Shown here piece by piece: positions 30,881-38,937 of a DNA stretch of 41,383 nucleotides; the stretch's first letter is position 1, and each line of letters starts with the position of its first letter. Location: positions 1 to 41,383 of the forward strand of contig JAAWBZ010000042.1 in assembly GCA_022792945.1 (NCBI GenBank). Direction: 5' to 3'. A program made the translations under genes and the position numbers. This stretch comes from Oscillospiraceae bacterium (lineage in GTDB: Bacteria; Bacillota; Clostridia; Oscillospirales; Oscillospiraceae). The notes below the pieces were generated by a model. It was not told the origin of the DNA, made no database searches, and saw only the letters and a program-made list of their open reading frames with translations.

Positions 30881-32737
30881 CTATTTGCTCTCGGCAATCA
30901 GGACGCGGATGAGGCCGCCGGCGGGATGGCCGAAGCTATCGTACCAGCCGGTCAGCGTGTAGTCCCCGCCGGAGACAGCGGTGACGGTGGTCAGGAAGTA
31001 GTCGCTTCCCTTCTTAATATACACCTGCGCCGCCTCGCTGATGGTATATTGCCGCCCGGAGGCCGAGGCCGTGGTGGCGGTCAGGGACGTGAGCTTTACC
31101 GAGCTCAGGTTCCGCAGCGTCTCCAGCTTGCCGTCCCTGTAGACGATCATCGCCCCACCGGCCGACGCGCCGTAGAGCACGCCGCTGCCGCCTAAGGGAA
31201 CCTCCTGCCCTTGCATCAGGCAGGTGTAGCTGCTCATCAGCTGGTCCCCCATGGCAAGCTCCTGGGCCGCTGTGATATAGCCGTAGGAGGCCGTGTCCGC
31301 CGTGGCGTCCCGGAGGATCAGGTGGGTGATCTCGTCCTGGGCGTTGCGCGCGGCGAAGAGCACGTTCTGGCTCGCCAGGCTCACGCCGGCCAGTCGCCGG
31401 GGGAATACACGCACGGCATTGCCGTACTGGTCCGTGTCCAGGATCTCCACGCCCGCGGCCAGGGTGTAGTCGCCCAGGCGGGTGCCGGCGGCGTTGACCT
31501 TCCCCGAGAGCTTCTGGCCGCTCAGGCGGATCACCGGCGTCTTGGCGCTGTAGTCCACCTGGACCACGGTCCCGGCGGTATAGCTCCCGGCGGCGGCGTC
31601 GAAGGTGCGCTCCACGCCGTCGGTGCAGAGAATGCGGACGGCCTTGCTTGCCGTGACCGAGCCGTCCGCCGCCGTCACGGTCTGGTTTTTCGCCTCGCGG
31701 ACCACGCCGTAGAACACGCTGGCCGCCTCCTCCGCGGCGCACACGTCGGCCACGCCGCCGTTCATCCCCAGCAGCAGCGTCACCGTGTCGCCCACCTGGA
31801 AGCTTCCCTGGGTGGACAGCTGGTAGGCCGCGCCGGAGGTCTCAATAGGGTACTGAATGCCGGCCACCGTCACCGTGCTGGGGGCTGTGGCCGAGGGAGC
31901 GGCGGCAGTATAGGTGCCGGTGACGCGGTTGGAGTAGATCCAGACCGTGCGGAGGTTCTGGTTATAGTAGTAGACGTCGTAGGGACGGGCGTCGGAGAGG
32001 GATGCGGCCGCGCCGCCGCGGTAGACCGTGGCTCCCTGGGCCGAGAAGGGCAGACTGTCGGCGATCCCGCCGCTTTTGAGGGTGAATGGCCCCTTGGTGT
32101 TGGACTGGACCAGGGAGGCATAGTCCACATGGCCGGTGCTGTCCAGCTGGTAGCCCAGGGACTGGGCATAGACCATGCCAGCCTTGGTCTGGGCGGCCAT
32201 AAGGTTGTAGAAGAGGTGGGCGCAGTCCCGCCGGGTCATTTTCTGCCCCTGGGCGGCGGAAAAGCCCGTGTGCAGGCCCAGGGCGTTGAACTTGGACAGC
32301 TGCGCCGCAGGATACGACCCGGCCAGGTCCGCCGCGGTGTAGCCCAGCAGCCGGAGGGAGACCGTGGCGGCCTCCTCCAGGGTGATGGTCTGGTTGGGGC
32401 GGAAGGTGCCGTCCATGTAGCCCATGAACCAGCCCTGCTCCACCGAGACCTTGATGTACTCCACGGCCCAGTGGTCCTGCTTTACGTCCTTGAAGAGGGA
32501 GTAGCCTCCCGCGCCGCCCACGGCGTCCTTGTAGGGCGAGGCGGCGGTGAGCATCTTGGAGAATTCCGCCCGGGTCACATGGCTGTCCAGGTTCAGATCC
32601 CCCGCCTCATCGCCCACCAGGATACCCAGGGCGCGGACCATGCGCACCGCGTCGGCGTTCTCCTCCGCCCCCGCCGGCAGGGCCAGCAGGCCCAGGGTAA
32701 GGCTCAGGACCAGGAGCATAGTGATCGCTTTTTTCAT
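30881..32737 (-). CDS. SLH-domain protein, last gene of exporter operon 2
   Basis: A 618-residue secreted protein with a signal peptide (1-24) and SLH repeats. The first is near 28-72 with Val-Thr-Arg-Ala-Glu-Phe-Ser-Lys-Met. The second has Asp-His-Trp-Ala-Val-Glu-Tyr-Ile then Gly-Tyr-Met-Asp-Gly-Thr-Phe-Arg-Pro-Asn (about 85-130). The third, near 145-185, ends Cys-Ala-His-Leu-Phe-Tyr-Asn. From about 215 a beta-rich region aligns in order with the SLH protein at 9050-11320: Thr-Val-Tyr-Arg-Gly-Gly, Val-Thr-Gly-Thr-Tyr, Thr-Val-Ala-Gly-Ile, Val-Gly-Asp-Thr-Val-Thr-Leu, and the late Gly-Thr-Arg-Leu-Gly and Ser-Tyr-Gly-Tyr blocks. It starts 11 bases after the permease stop behind TAGGAGG. A wall-anchored partner of the transporter is the simplest reading. 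Confidence 0.88.
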   Translation of the reverse strand: MKKAITMLLVLSLTLGLLALPAGAEENADAVRMVRALGILVGDEAGDLNLDSHVTRAEFSKMLTAASPYKDAVGGAGGYSLFKDVKQDHWAVEYIKVSVEQGWFMGYMDGTFRPNQTITLEEAATVSLRLLGYTAADLAGSYPAAQLSKFNALGLHTGFSAAQGQKMTRRDCAHLFYNLMAAQTKAGMVYAQSLGYQLDSTGHVDYASLVQSNTKGPFTLKSGGIADSLPFSAQGATVYRGGAAASLSDARPYDVYYYNQNLRTVWIYSNRVTGTYTAAAPSATAPSTVTVAGIQYPIETSGAAYQLSTQGSFQVGDTVTLLLGMNGGVADVCAAEEAASVFYGVVREAKNQTVTAADGSVTASKAVRILCTDGVERTFDAAAGSYTAGTVVQVDYSAKTPVIRLSGQKLSGKVNAAGTRLGDYTLAAGVEILDTDQYGNAVRVFPRRLAGVSLASQNVLFAARNAQDEITHLILRDATADTASYGYITAAQELAMGDQLMSSYTCLMQGQEVPLGGSGVLYGASAGGAMIVYRDGKLETLRNLSSVKLTSLTATTASASGRQYTISEAAQVYIKKGSDYFLTTVTAVSGGDYTLTGWYDSFGHPAGGLIRVLIAESK

Positions 32738-32748
32738 CTTGTTTCCTC

Positions 32749-33939
32749 CTATTCATACCGCAGCGCGTCGATGGGGTTGAGCCGCGCCGCCTTTTTGGCC
32801 GGCAGATAGCCGAACAGGATGCCGATGCCCACCGAGATGCCCGCGGCCATGAGAACGGAGGCCATGGAGGGCGTCACCGCCATCTGCTCCTCCAGCAGCA
32901 CGGCAATGAGCACGGTGGCCACCGAAGAGAGCGCCTCGCCCAGCAGAATGCCGATCATGCCGCCCAAGGCGCTGGTGGTGGCGGCCTCAATGACAAACTG
33001 GCTCATGATGAACCGCTCCTTGGCCCCCAGGGCCTTGCGGATGCCGATTTCCCGGGTCCGCTCGGAGACGGACACCAGCATGATATTCATGATGCCGATG
33101 CCGCCCACCACCAGGGAGATGCCCGCGATGATGGCCAGGATTGTGATCATGACGTTCAGCATATCGCTCATCATGTCCAGCATCTCGGCCATGGAGACGA
33201 CGGAATAGGCGCTGTCGTCCTCAAAAATCTCAAAGAGCGCGTCCTCCAGGACCTCCTTGCTCTCGCTGGCCCGGTCGGCGTCCACCACGGTGACATAGAA
33301 GCTGGTGATGCTGCCCACAAAGCTCAGGCGCGAGGCGGTGGAATAGGGCACAAACGCCACATCGTCGGCGGAATACTGGGTGCTGTCCCCCTCCTCGGCC
33401 ATGACGCCCACAATGCGGAAGGGCGTGCCGGCGATGCGCAGGGTCTTTCCCACGGCGTCGCCGCCGAAGTACTCCTGGTTCAGATAATTGCCCACCACGC
33501 AGACCTTGCTGCGCTTTAAAATGTCCACATACTGGAGGCCGCGGCCCTGGGCGATCTTGTAGTCGCGGATGGCGAAGTAGTCCTCGCTGACGCCGTTGAC
33601 GCCGGTGGCAGGCAGGGTTTCGGCGCCGATTTTCACGCCCATCATATCCACTGCCGGGGATATGGCCTCAAACGCCTCCGGGTGGTCCGCCACGATGTCG
33701 TACATCTGGTCCACCGAGACGGTGCGCCCGCTGCCGCGGCCGCGGATGCTGACGGTGAGCATGTTGGTGCCGATGCTCTCAAACTGCTCGGTCATATAGA
33801 GCTGCATGCCGTTGCCGAGGCCCACGATGACGATCACCGCTCCCACGCCGATGATGATGCCCAGCATCGTGAGAAACGAGCGCATCTTGCTGGTGCGGAT
33901 GTTGGAGAAGGCCATTTTAAAGGATTCCAGAAAATTCAC
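32749..33939 (-). CDS. MacB/YknZ-like ABC transporter permease (operon 2)
   Basis: A 396-residue permease of the same plan as the one at 11335: a first helix (about 18-42) with Met-Leu-Gly-Ile-Ile-Ile-Gly-Val-Gly-Ala, an extracellular domain to about 270, and three C-terminal helices. Val-Ser-Glu-Arg-Thr-Arg-Glu-Ile-Gly-Ile-Arg-Lys-Ala-Leu-Gly-Ala is the coupling segment. The start is again GTG, overlapping the ATPase stop as GTGA, with GGAGG upstream. The extracellular domain differs clearly from operon 1, as expected if the two exporters handle different substrates. Family members such as B. subtilis YknZ protect against a secreted toxin (SdpC), but no substrate can be assigned here. Confidence 0.93.
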   Translation of the reverse strand: MNFLESFKMAFSNIRTSKMRSFLTMLGIIIGVGAVIVIVGLGNGMQLYMTEQFESIGTNMLTVSIRGRGSGRTVSVDQMYDIVADHPEAFEAISPAVDMMGVKIGAETLPATGVNGVSEDYFAIRDYKIAQGRGLQYVDILKRSKVCVVGNYLNQEYFGGDAVGKTLRIAGTPFRIVGVMAEEGDSTQYSADDVAFVPYSTASRLSFVGSITSFYVTVVDADRASESKEVLEDALFEIFEDDSAYSVVSMAEMLDMMSDMLNVMITILAIIAGISLVVGGIGIMNIMLVSVSERTREIGIRKALGAKERFIMSQFVIEAATTSALGGMIGILLGEALSSVATVLIAVLLEEQMAVTPSMASVLMAAGISVGIGILFGYLPAKKAARLNPIDALRYE

Positions 33940-34691
33940 GCGCCGGCACCTCCTGTCTCAGACGCCGCCGGGGCGTAGGAGGCGTGTACGAAGGCCCTGG
34001 AATCGGTGGCGGGGCCGTCGTAGACCACGCAGCCGTCCTCTAAGCGGATGATCCGCTTGGCGGTGGCGGCGATGGCGTTGTCGTGGGTGATGAGGACCAC
34101 GGTGTTGCCATGGGCGTTGAGGCCCTGGAGGATGCCCAGCACCTCCCGCCCGGTCTTGGAATCCAGCGCACCGGTGGGCTCGTCAGCCAGAATCACCGAC
34201 GGCCGGCCCACCAGCGCCCGGGCGATGGACACGCGCTGCTGCTGTCCGCCGGAGAGCTGGTTGGGGCGGTTCTTGTACTTTTCCCGGAGGCCCACGCTCT
34301 CCAGCGCCTCCATGGCCCGGGCACGGCGCTCGCGCATGGGAACGCCGGCGTACATCAGCGGCACCATGACATTCTCCAGGAGATTCAGCTTCGGCAGCAG
34401 GTTATACTGCTGGAAGATAAAGCCCAGCATCCGGTTGCGGATCTCCGCCAGCTGATTCTTGTTCATCCGTCCCACATCCTGGCCCCCCAGGAGGTAGCGC
34501 CCCTCGCTGGGGACGTCCAGGCAGCCGATGATGTTCATACAGGTGGACTTGCCCGAGCCGGACTGGCCCACGATGGCCACGAACTCGCCCCGGCGGATCT
34601 CCATGGAGATTTTGTTGGCGGCGATGACCACGCTGTCGCCCATATGGTAAATTTTCGAGACGGATTCAAAGGCAATGAGGGGTGTCTCCAT
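33936..34691 (-). CDS. MacB/YknY-like ABC transporter ATPase (operon 2)
   Basis: A 251-residue ABC ATPase. Walker A is Gly-Gln-Ser-Gly-Ser-Gly-Lys-Ser-Thr (about 41-49), the Q-loop lies in Phe-Gln-Gln-Tyr-Asn-Leu-Leu, the signature is Leu-Ser-Gly-Gly-Gln-Gln-Gln-Arg-Val (about 141-149), Walker B is Val-Ile-Leu-Ala-Asp-Glu-Pro-Thr-Gly-Ala-Leu-Asp, and the switch His sits in Leu-Ile-Thr-His-Asp. All are intact. About 15 residues at the C terminus, ending Gly-Gly-Ala-Gly-Ala, extend beyond the operon 1 homologue. Its ATG shares one base with the adaptor stop (TGATG) and its stop overlaps the permease GTG, so the operon is tightly coupled. Confidence 0.94.
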   Translation of the reverse strand: METPLIAFESVSKIYHMGDSVVIAANKISMEIRRGEFVAIVGQSGSGKSTCMNIIGCLDVPSEGRYLLGGQDVGRMNKNQLAEIRNRMLGFIFQQYNLLPKLNLLENVMVPLMYAGVPMRERRARAMEALESVGLREKYKNRPNQLSGGQQQRVSIARALVGRPSVILADEPTGALDSKTGREVLGILQGLNAHGNTVVLITHDNAIAATAKRIIRLEDGCVVYDGPATDSRAFVHASYAPAASETGGAGA

Positions 34692-36394
34692 CAGAAGCCG
34701 CCTCCCCCCGGCCCGCCGGGGCCGCCGCCGGGACCGCTGGTTACCATGACCTCGCCGGAGCCGTCGGACATGCTCACATACTGGCTGCCGCCCATGAAGA
34801 AGAAGTCACTGCCGGAGGCCACGGGCGGCTGGTAGGCGATCTGTGCGCCCTCGTCCAATCCGCCGGTGATCTCGATGTAGTCGTCGTTGCTGCTGCCCAG
34901 GGTGACCTCGACGTACTCATAGCCCACGGGGATGCCCTCGGGGTTCTCGGCCTGGAAGGCCGTGGGGCTGTCGGTCTTGACCAGCACCTGGTTGCCGCGG
35001 CTGACGGCCTCCACCGGCACCGACAGCACATCCCGCCGCTCCGAGACCACCACCGACGCGTCCACGTTCATCCCCGGAAGCAGATCTCCCATCTCGTCGA
35101 TCTGCACCGTCACCGGGTAGGCGGTGACGCCGCCGGTGGTGGTGCCATTGATGCTCACCTTGGTCACGGTGCCCTCAAAGGTTTCCCCCGGCAGGGCTTC
35201 GGCGGTGATCTCCACCTTCTGGCCCACCTGCACCTGGCTGATGTCCAGCTCATCGACGTACATGATGAAGGAGAGGTAGCGCAGATCAAAGATGGTGCAC
35301 AGCGCCTTGCCCGGCTCCAGATTGTCACCCTGCTTGTAGCTCTTGTCAATGATGGTGCCGTCGATGGGGGACTCAATGGCGTAGTTGTCCAGGGTGTCGC
35401 GCTGGTTGTCCAGGGCCAGCTGGGCGTCTTCGATCTGGGCCTGGGCGTTGGCCAGCTGGTCCTGGAGGTTGTCGCTGGAGAGGACCACGATGGTCTGGTC
35501 CTTGTAGACCGTGCCGCCCTCAGCCACCGGCAGGGAGGCCACCTTGCCCGACGCCGCGGCGATCACCTGCTTCTCCGCCCGGTAGGCGAAGGTCCCGCTC
35601 TCGGCGCAGGCCGACGCGCCTACGGTGGCGGTGGCCTGGAGGGCGGAGGTCATGGCACCGGGGTTTTGCACCTCAATGGTCACCATGCGCACGATGCGGT
35701 TGCCGATGAGCACAGTGTCGGAGGCATTGATCTTGGTGACGGTACCGGAGAGCGTCTCAAAGCTGCCGTCCACCGTCACCTGGGCCGCCTGGCCGATGTA
35801 GAAATTCACCGCCTCGTCCGCCGGGAAGGGCAGCTCGATGGACATGGTGCTACCGTCGCGGACCAGGCCCACGCTCTGCCCGGCCACAACGTTGTCGCCC
35901 ACCTCCACGTCCAGCGACACCAGCTGCCCCGCCGCCGGGGCCTGGATGTTCAGGTCGCTGAGGCCCCGCTGGACCTGGTTGTAGGACCGCTGGGCCTGCT
36001 GGAGGCTGTTCTCCGCCCGCTCCACGCCGGTGGCGGCGTCGGAAGCGTCCACGGTGTAGAGCACGTCGTCCTTGCGGACCATGTCTCCCTCCTCAAAGTC
36101 AGCCGAGAGGATCTCGCCGCTGACCAGGCCCGTAACGGTATAGGAATCCGCCGGCTCCAGGGTGCCCGAGTAGCTCAGCTCCGAGACGATGTCCCGCCGC
36201 TGGGCCGGCTCCTCCAGATAGGTGCTGACGGTCTGGGCGTCGGGCTTCGGCCCGGCGGTGAAGTAGTAGACTGCGCCGCCGGCCGCCGCCAGCAGGATCA
36301 CCGCCCACACGATGGTCTTGATCTTAATCTTTCTCCTGGGCTTCGGAGGCTCCTGGGTGGCGACGCCGCCGGCCTCCTGCTTCTTCTTCGCCAT
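34691..36394 (-). CDS. HlyD/MacA/YknX-like membrane-fusion adaptor with two tandem adaptor units (operon 2)
   Basis: A 567-residue adaptor with a short basic tail, a transmembrane anchor (about 27-46) and two adaptor units. Unit 1 has a lipoyl half near 85-115, a coiled-coil hairpin 118-146, a lipoyl half 148-178 and a barrel 184-262. Unit 2 has a lipoyl half near 273-306, a coiled coil 308-338, a lipoyl half 340-370, a barrel 374-450, and a membrane-proximal domain to about 525. The tail ends in a Gly/Pro-rich stretch, absent from the operon 1 homologue. I start at the ATG at 36394 after AAAGGA; the open frame extends to 37468 across another gene and is not used. It is the first gene of operon 2. 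Confidence 0.9.
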   Translation of the reverse strand: MAKKKQEAGGVATQEPPKPRRKIKIKTIVWAVILLAAAGGAVYYFTAGPKPDAQTVSTYLEEPAQRRDIVSELSYSGTLEPADSYTVTGLVSGEILSADFEEGDMVRKDDVLYTVDASDAATGVERAENSLQQAQRSYNQVQRGLSDLNIQAPAAGQLVSLDVEVGDNVVAGQSVGLVRDGSTMSIELPFPADEAVNFYIGQAAQVTVDGSFETLSGTVTKINASDTVLIGNRIVRMVTIEVQNPGAMTSALQATATVGASACAESGTFAYRAEKQVIAAASGKVASLPVAEGGTVYKDQTIVVLSSDNLQDQLANAQAQIEDAQLALDNQRDTLDNYAIESPIDGTIIDKSYKQGDNLEPGKALCTIFDLRYLSFIMYVDELDISQVQVGQKVEITAEALPGETFEGTVTKVSINGTTTGGVTAYPVTVQIDEMGDLLPGMNVDASVVVSERRDVLSVPVEAVSRGNQVLVKTDSPTAFQAENPEGIPVGYEYVEVTLGSSNDDYIEITGGLDEGAQIAYQPPVASGSDFFFMGGSQYVSMSDGSGEVMVTSGPGGGPGGPGGGGF

Positions 36395-36495
36395 AGCTAC
36401 GATCCTTTCTGAACTGGGTTTCGCGCGGACCGGGCGGGCCCACGCTGGCTGGTGATAAAATACCACAGGAAGCTGGCAAACTGCATCAACAAACT

Positions 36496-36511
36496 GTAAA
36501 CATTTCGTAAA
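36496..36511. promoter_or_regulatory. GTAA repeat with 11-base period upstream of exporter operon 2
   Basis: GTAAACATTTCGTAAA has TAA at 36497 and 36508, 11 bases apart, about 100 bases before the adaptor ATG. It resembles the repeats at 23926-23942 and 15235-15251 but less exactly. I see no convincing -35/-10 for operon 2. Confidence 0.25.
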
Positions 36512-36544
36512 AAATGCCGGGAAACCGACTCGCCGCGGGGGTTC

Positions 36545-36573
36545 TTGACCTTTGGGCGGCGATGCCGTATAAT
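36545..36573 (+). promoter_or_regulatory. Promoter of the UroD/MtaA-family gene
   Basis: TTGACC (36545-36550), 17 bases and a perfect TATAAT (36568-36573), 31 bases before the ATG. Confidence 0.75.
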
Positions 36574-36604
36574 GGGAGCAATCTGAAAGAAATGAGGACC
36601 GATC

Positions 36605-37618
36605 ATGACCAGTCTCCAGCGCTGCCTCGCCGTTCTCCGCGGCGAGACGCCCGACCGTGTGCCGCTGTTCCCGCTGATGATGTACTTTGCCGCGGACCGG
36701 CTGGGCATCCCCTATTCGCGGTTTTCCTCCGACCCCGCCGCCCTGGCGGAGGCGCAGCTGCATCTGTTCTCCGACTATCAGGTGGACGCCATCACCGCCT
36801 GCTCCGACTCCTACCGGATCAGCGCGGACCTTGGCGGCGAGGTGGTGATCCCCGATGGCGACGGCGTGCCCTACCTGGCAAAGCCCCTGGTGACATGCCA
36901 GACGGACCTGGACCGGCTGGACCGGCGTCCGGACCCGACGCGGCGGGGCTCGCGGATGCGCCAGCGGGTGGATTCCGTGGCGCAGATGGCCCGAAACGCG
37001 CCTGATGCGCTGGTGATGGGCTGGGTGGAGATGCCATTCGCGGAGGTCTGCGAGTGGTTCGGCCTCCAGGAAACGCTCTACCTTCTGTTCGACGAGCCGG
37101 AGATGATCCACGCAGCTCTGGAGCTGGCCGCGGCGATGGAGATCGACTACGCGTCGGCGCAGCTGGAGGCGGGGGCGCAGATCATTGGCTGCGGCGACGC
37201 GGCGGCGACGCTGCTCTCGCCGGCGCTGGCGGCGGAATTCGCGCTGCCCTATGAAAAGCGGGTGATCGACGGCATCCACGCCGCGGGAGGCCTTGCCAAG
37301 CTGCATATCTGCGGCGACTCCCGGCATATCCTGGAGCCTCTGGCGGCCAACGGGGCGGATCTGTACAATGTGGATCACATGGTGGATCTGGCGGCGGCCA
37401 GGGATGTCTACACGGCGGCGGGACGGGCGTTCAAGGGCAACGTGGACCCGGTGGCGGATCTGCTCCACGCGACGCCGGCGCAGGCGGCGGCAGCGGCGCG
37501 CCGGTGTGTCGAGCTGTGCCGCGGGACGCCGTTCATGCTGTCCTGCGGGTGCGAGATCCCCAAGGATACGACGGATGCAGCGTACTTCGCCTTTGCCGCC
37601 GCCGTCCGAGAGGACTGA
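36605..37618 (+). CDS. UroD/MtaA-family methyltransferase-like protein
   Basis: A 337-residue TIM-barrel protein of the uroporphyrinogen decarboxylase superfamily. The N terminus Arg-Gly-Glu-Thr-Pro-Asp-Arg-Val-Pro-Leu-Phe-Pro is typical. Leu-His-Ile-Cys-Gly-Asp (near residues 237-242) and Ser-Cys-Gly-Cys-Glu-Ile-Pro near the C terminus are the His-X-Cys and Cys zinc ligands of the MtaA/CmuA methylcobamide methyltransferase branch, so it is unlikely to be heme-pathway UroD. Such enzymes move a methyl group between a corrinoid protein and a thiol or cofactor. No corrinoid protein or other methyltransferase gene is next to it, so the partner is unknown. It is a single-gene unit with its own promoter and a hairpin 30 bases after the stop. 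Confidence 0.85.
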   Translation: MTSLQRCLAVLRGETPDRVPLFPLMMYFAADRLGIPYSRFSSDPAALAEAQLHLFSDYQVDAITACSDSYRISADLGGEVVIPDGDGVPYLAKPLVTCQTDLDRLDRRPDPTRRGSRMRQRVDSVAQMARNAPDALVMGWVEMPFAEVCEWFGLQETLYLLFDEPEMIHAALELAAAMEIDYASAQLEAGAQIIGCGDAAATLLSPALAAEFALPYEKRVIDGIHAAGGLAKLHICGDSRHILEPLAANGADLYNVDHMVDLAAARDVYTAAGRAFKGNVDPVADLLHATPAQAAAAARRCVELCRGTPFMLSCGCEIPKDTTDAAYFAFAAAVRED

Positions 37619-37647
37619 ATTTCAATACGGCCAGAGCAGAGATACGC

Positions 37648-37680
37648 AAGGGTGGCACTTCATAAGGAAGTGCCACCCTT
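37648..37680. terminator. Hairpin between converging genes
   Basis: A perfect 14-bp stem AAGGGTGGCACTTC with its complement, loop ATAAG. No T-run follows on either strand, so terminator activity is uncertain. Confidence 0.5.
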
Positions 37681-37705
37681 AGGAAATTTATGGAAGAAAC
37701 TCCAT

Positions 37706-38782
37706 TTAACCCATACAAATCCCCATCCGCCGGGCCACGCCAAGCATACCATGGTCCTCCGGGACCAGGCGGGTCTTGCCGGCGATGTCAGAGAGGGGAT
37801 TCACCGACACGTGGTTGTTCCGCATGGCGACGGTGACGCCGTAGGTCTCATTCTCGACCATTTTGGCGGCGTAAGTACCGAACTGCGTGGCCAGCACGCG
37901 GTCGTAGGGCGAGGGGCCGCCGCCCCGCTGCATATGGCCCGGGACGCACACGCGGGTTTCAAAGCCGGTCATATCCTCCAGCTGCCGCGCGATGCGGCTG
38001 GTGGCGGTGGTGATGCCCTCCTGGGCGCGGCGGGCAGCGCGCTCCTTTTTCTTCATCCGGGCCTCCTCGGCGTCCATGACGCCCTCGGCGACGGCGACGA
38101 TGGAGAAGGTTTTGCCCTCCTTGGCGCGCTTTTCCACGGCGGTGCAGATATTCTCGATGGCATAGGGCAGCTCCGGGATCAGAATGATGTCCGCGCCGCC
38201 GGCGATGCCGGCGTAGAGGGTCAGCCAGCCGGCCTTGTTGCCCATCAGCTCCACGACCATGCAGCGGCTGTGGCTGCCGGCGGTGGTGTGGACGCGGTCG
38301 ATGGCCTCGGTGGCGATATCCACGGCGGAGTGGAAGCCAAAGGTGACGTCGGTGCCGAAGATATCGTTGTCGATGGTCTTGGGGAGGCCGATGATGTTGA
38401 GGCCCTCCTCGGCCAGGAGGTTGGCGGTCTTGTGGGTGCCGTTGCCGCCCAGGCAGAGGAGGCAGTCCAGTTTCATTTCCTTATAATTGCGCTTCATGGC
38501 CTCGACCTTGTCCACATCGTCGGGGCCGATGACGCGCATGAGCTTGAAGGGGGTGCGCTTGGTGCCCAGGATGGTGCCGCCCACGGTGAGGATGCCGGAG
38601 AATTCCTGCGGCTGCATCATGCGCCAGTCGCCGTGGATGAGGCCGGCGTAGCCGTTGGAGATACCGATGATCTCCACCGTGCTGCCCAGCCGCTGATAGA
38701 GCGCCTTGGCCGCGCCGCGGATGGTGGCGTTGAGCCCTGGGCAGTCGCCGCCGGAGGTGAGAATGCCGACTCGCTTTTTCAT
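37706..38782 (-). CDS. pfkA: 6-phosphofructokinase
   Basis: A 358-residue phosphofructokinase that makes fructose 1,6-bisphosphate in glycolysis. It has Gly-Gly-Asp-Cys-Pro-Gly-Leu-Asn-Ala (11-19), Gly-Gly-Asn-Gly-Thr (112-116), Pro-Lys-Thr-Ile-Asp-Asn-Asp (134-140) with the catalytic Asp, and Glu-Leu-Met-Gly-Asn-Lys-Ala-Gly-Trp. Gly at 115 goes with ATP use and Lys at 135 with pyrophosphate use in the classical rule, so it is of the mixed type and the phosphoryl donor cannot be read from sequence. I start at the ATG at 38782 behind AGGAGG; the frame reaches back to 38845 without an RBS. It has its own promoter (38817-38845). Confidence 0.92.
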   Translation of the reverse strand: MKKRVGILTSGGDCPGLNATIRGAAKALYQRLGSTVEIIGISNGYAGLIHGDWRMMQPQEFSGILTVGGTILGTKRTPFKLMRVIGPDDVDKVEAMKRNYKEMKLDCLLCLGGNGTHKTANLLAEEGLNIIGLPKTIDNDIFGTDVTFGFHSAVDIATEAIDRVHTTAGSHSRCMVVELMGNKAGWLTLYAGIAGGADIILIPELPYAIENICTAVEKRAKEGKTFSIVAVAEGVMDAEEARMKKKERAARRAQEGITTATSRIARQLEDMTGFETRVCVPGHMQRGGGPSPYDRVLATQFGTYAAKMVENETYGVTVAMRNNHVSVNPLSDIAGKTRLVPEDHGMLGVARRMGICMG

Positions 38783-38816
38783 AGGGGACTCCTCCTGTCT
38801 TGGTTTGGTTTTTTTC

Positions 38817-38845
38817 AGTATAGCATTGAATGGGCGGTAAATCAA
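38817..38845 (-). promoter_or_regulatory. Promoter of pfkA
   Basis: On the minus strand TTGATT (38840-38845), 17 bases and TGC-TATACT (-10 at 38817-38822), an extended -10, 34 bases before the ATG. Confidence 0.7.
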
Positions 38846-38876
38846 TTCCTTCGGGGCAGAAAGTGCGGGAGAGGGG

Positions 38877-38905
38877 AAAAACCCCGGGCCGAAGCCCGGG
38901 GTTTT
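38877..38905 (-). terminator. Terminator of the large SLH gene
   Basis: AAAACCCCGGGC (38878-38889) and its complement (38894-38905) form a 12-bp stem with a CGAA loop, followed by a T-run on the minus strand. It separates the SLH transcript from the pfkA promoter. Confidence 0.85.
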
Positions 38906-38937
38906 GGAATGCTATGGGGTGGAACAGGGACTTGAGA

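Noticed and set aside
36395-37468. Long extension of the operon 2 adaptor upstream of 36394
   Set aside because: It runs antisense through the UroD/MtaA gene and past an RBS-equipped ATG with a normal basic tail and membrane anchor.
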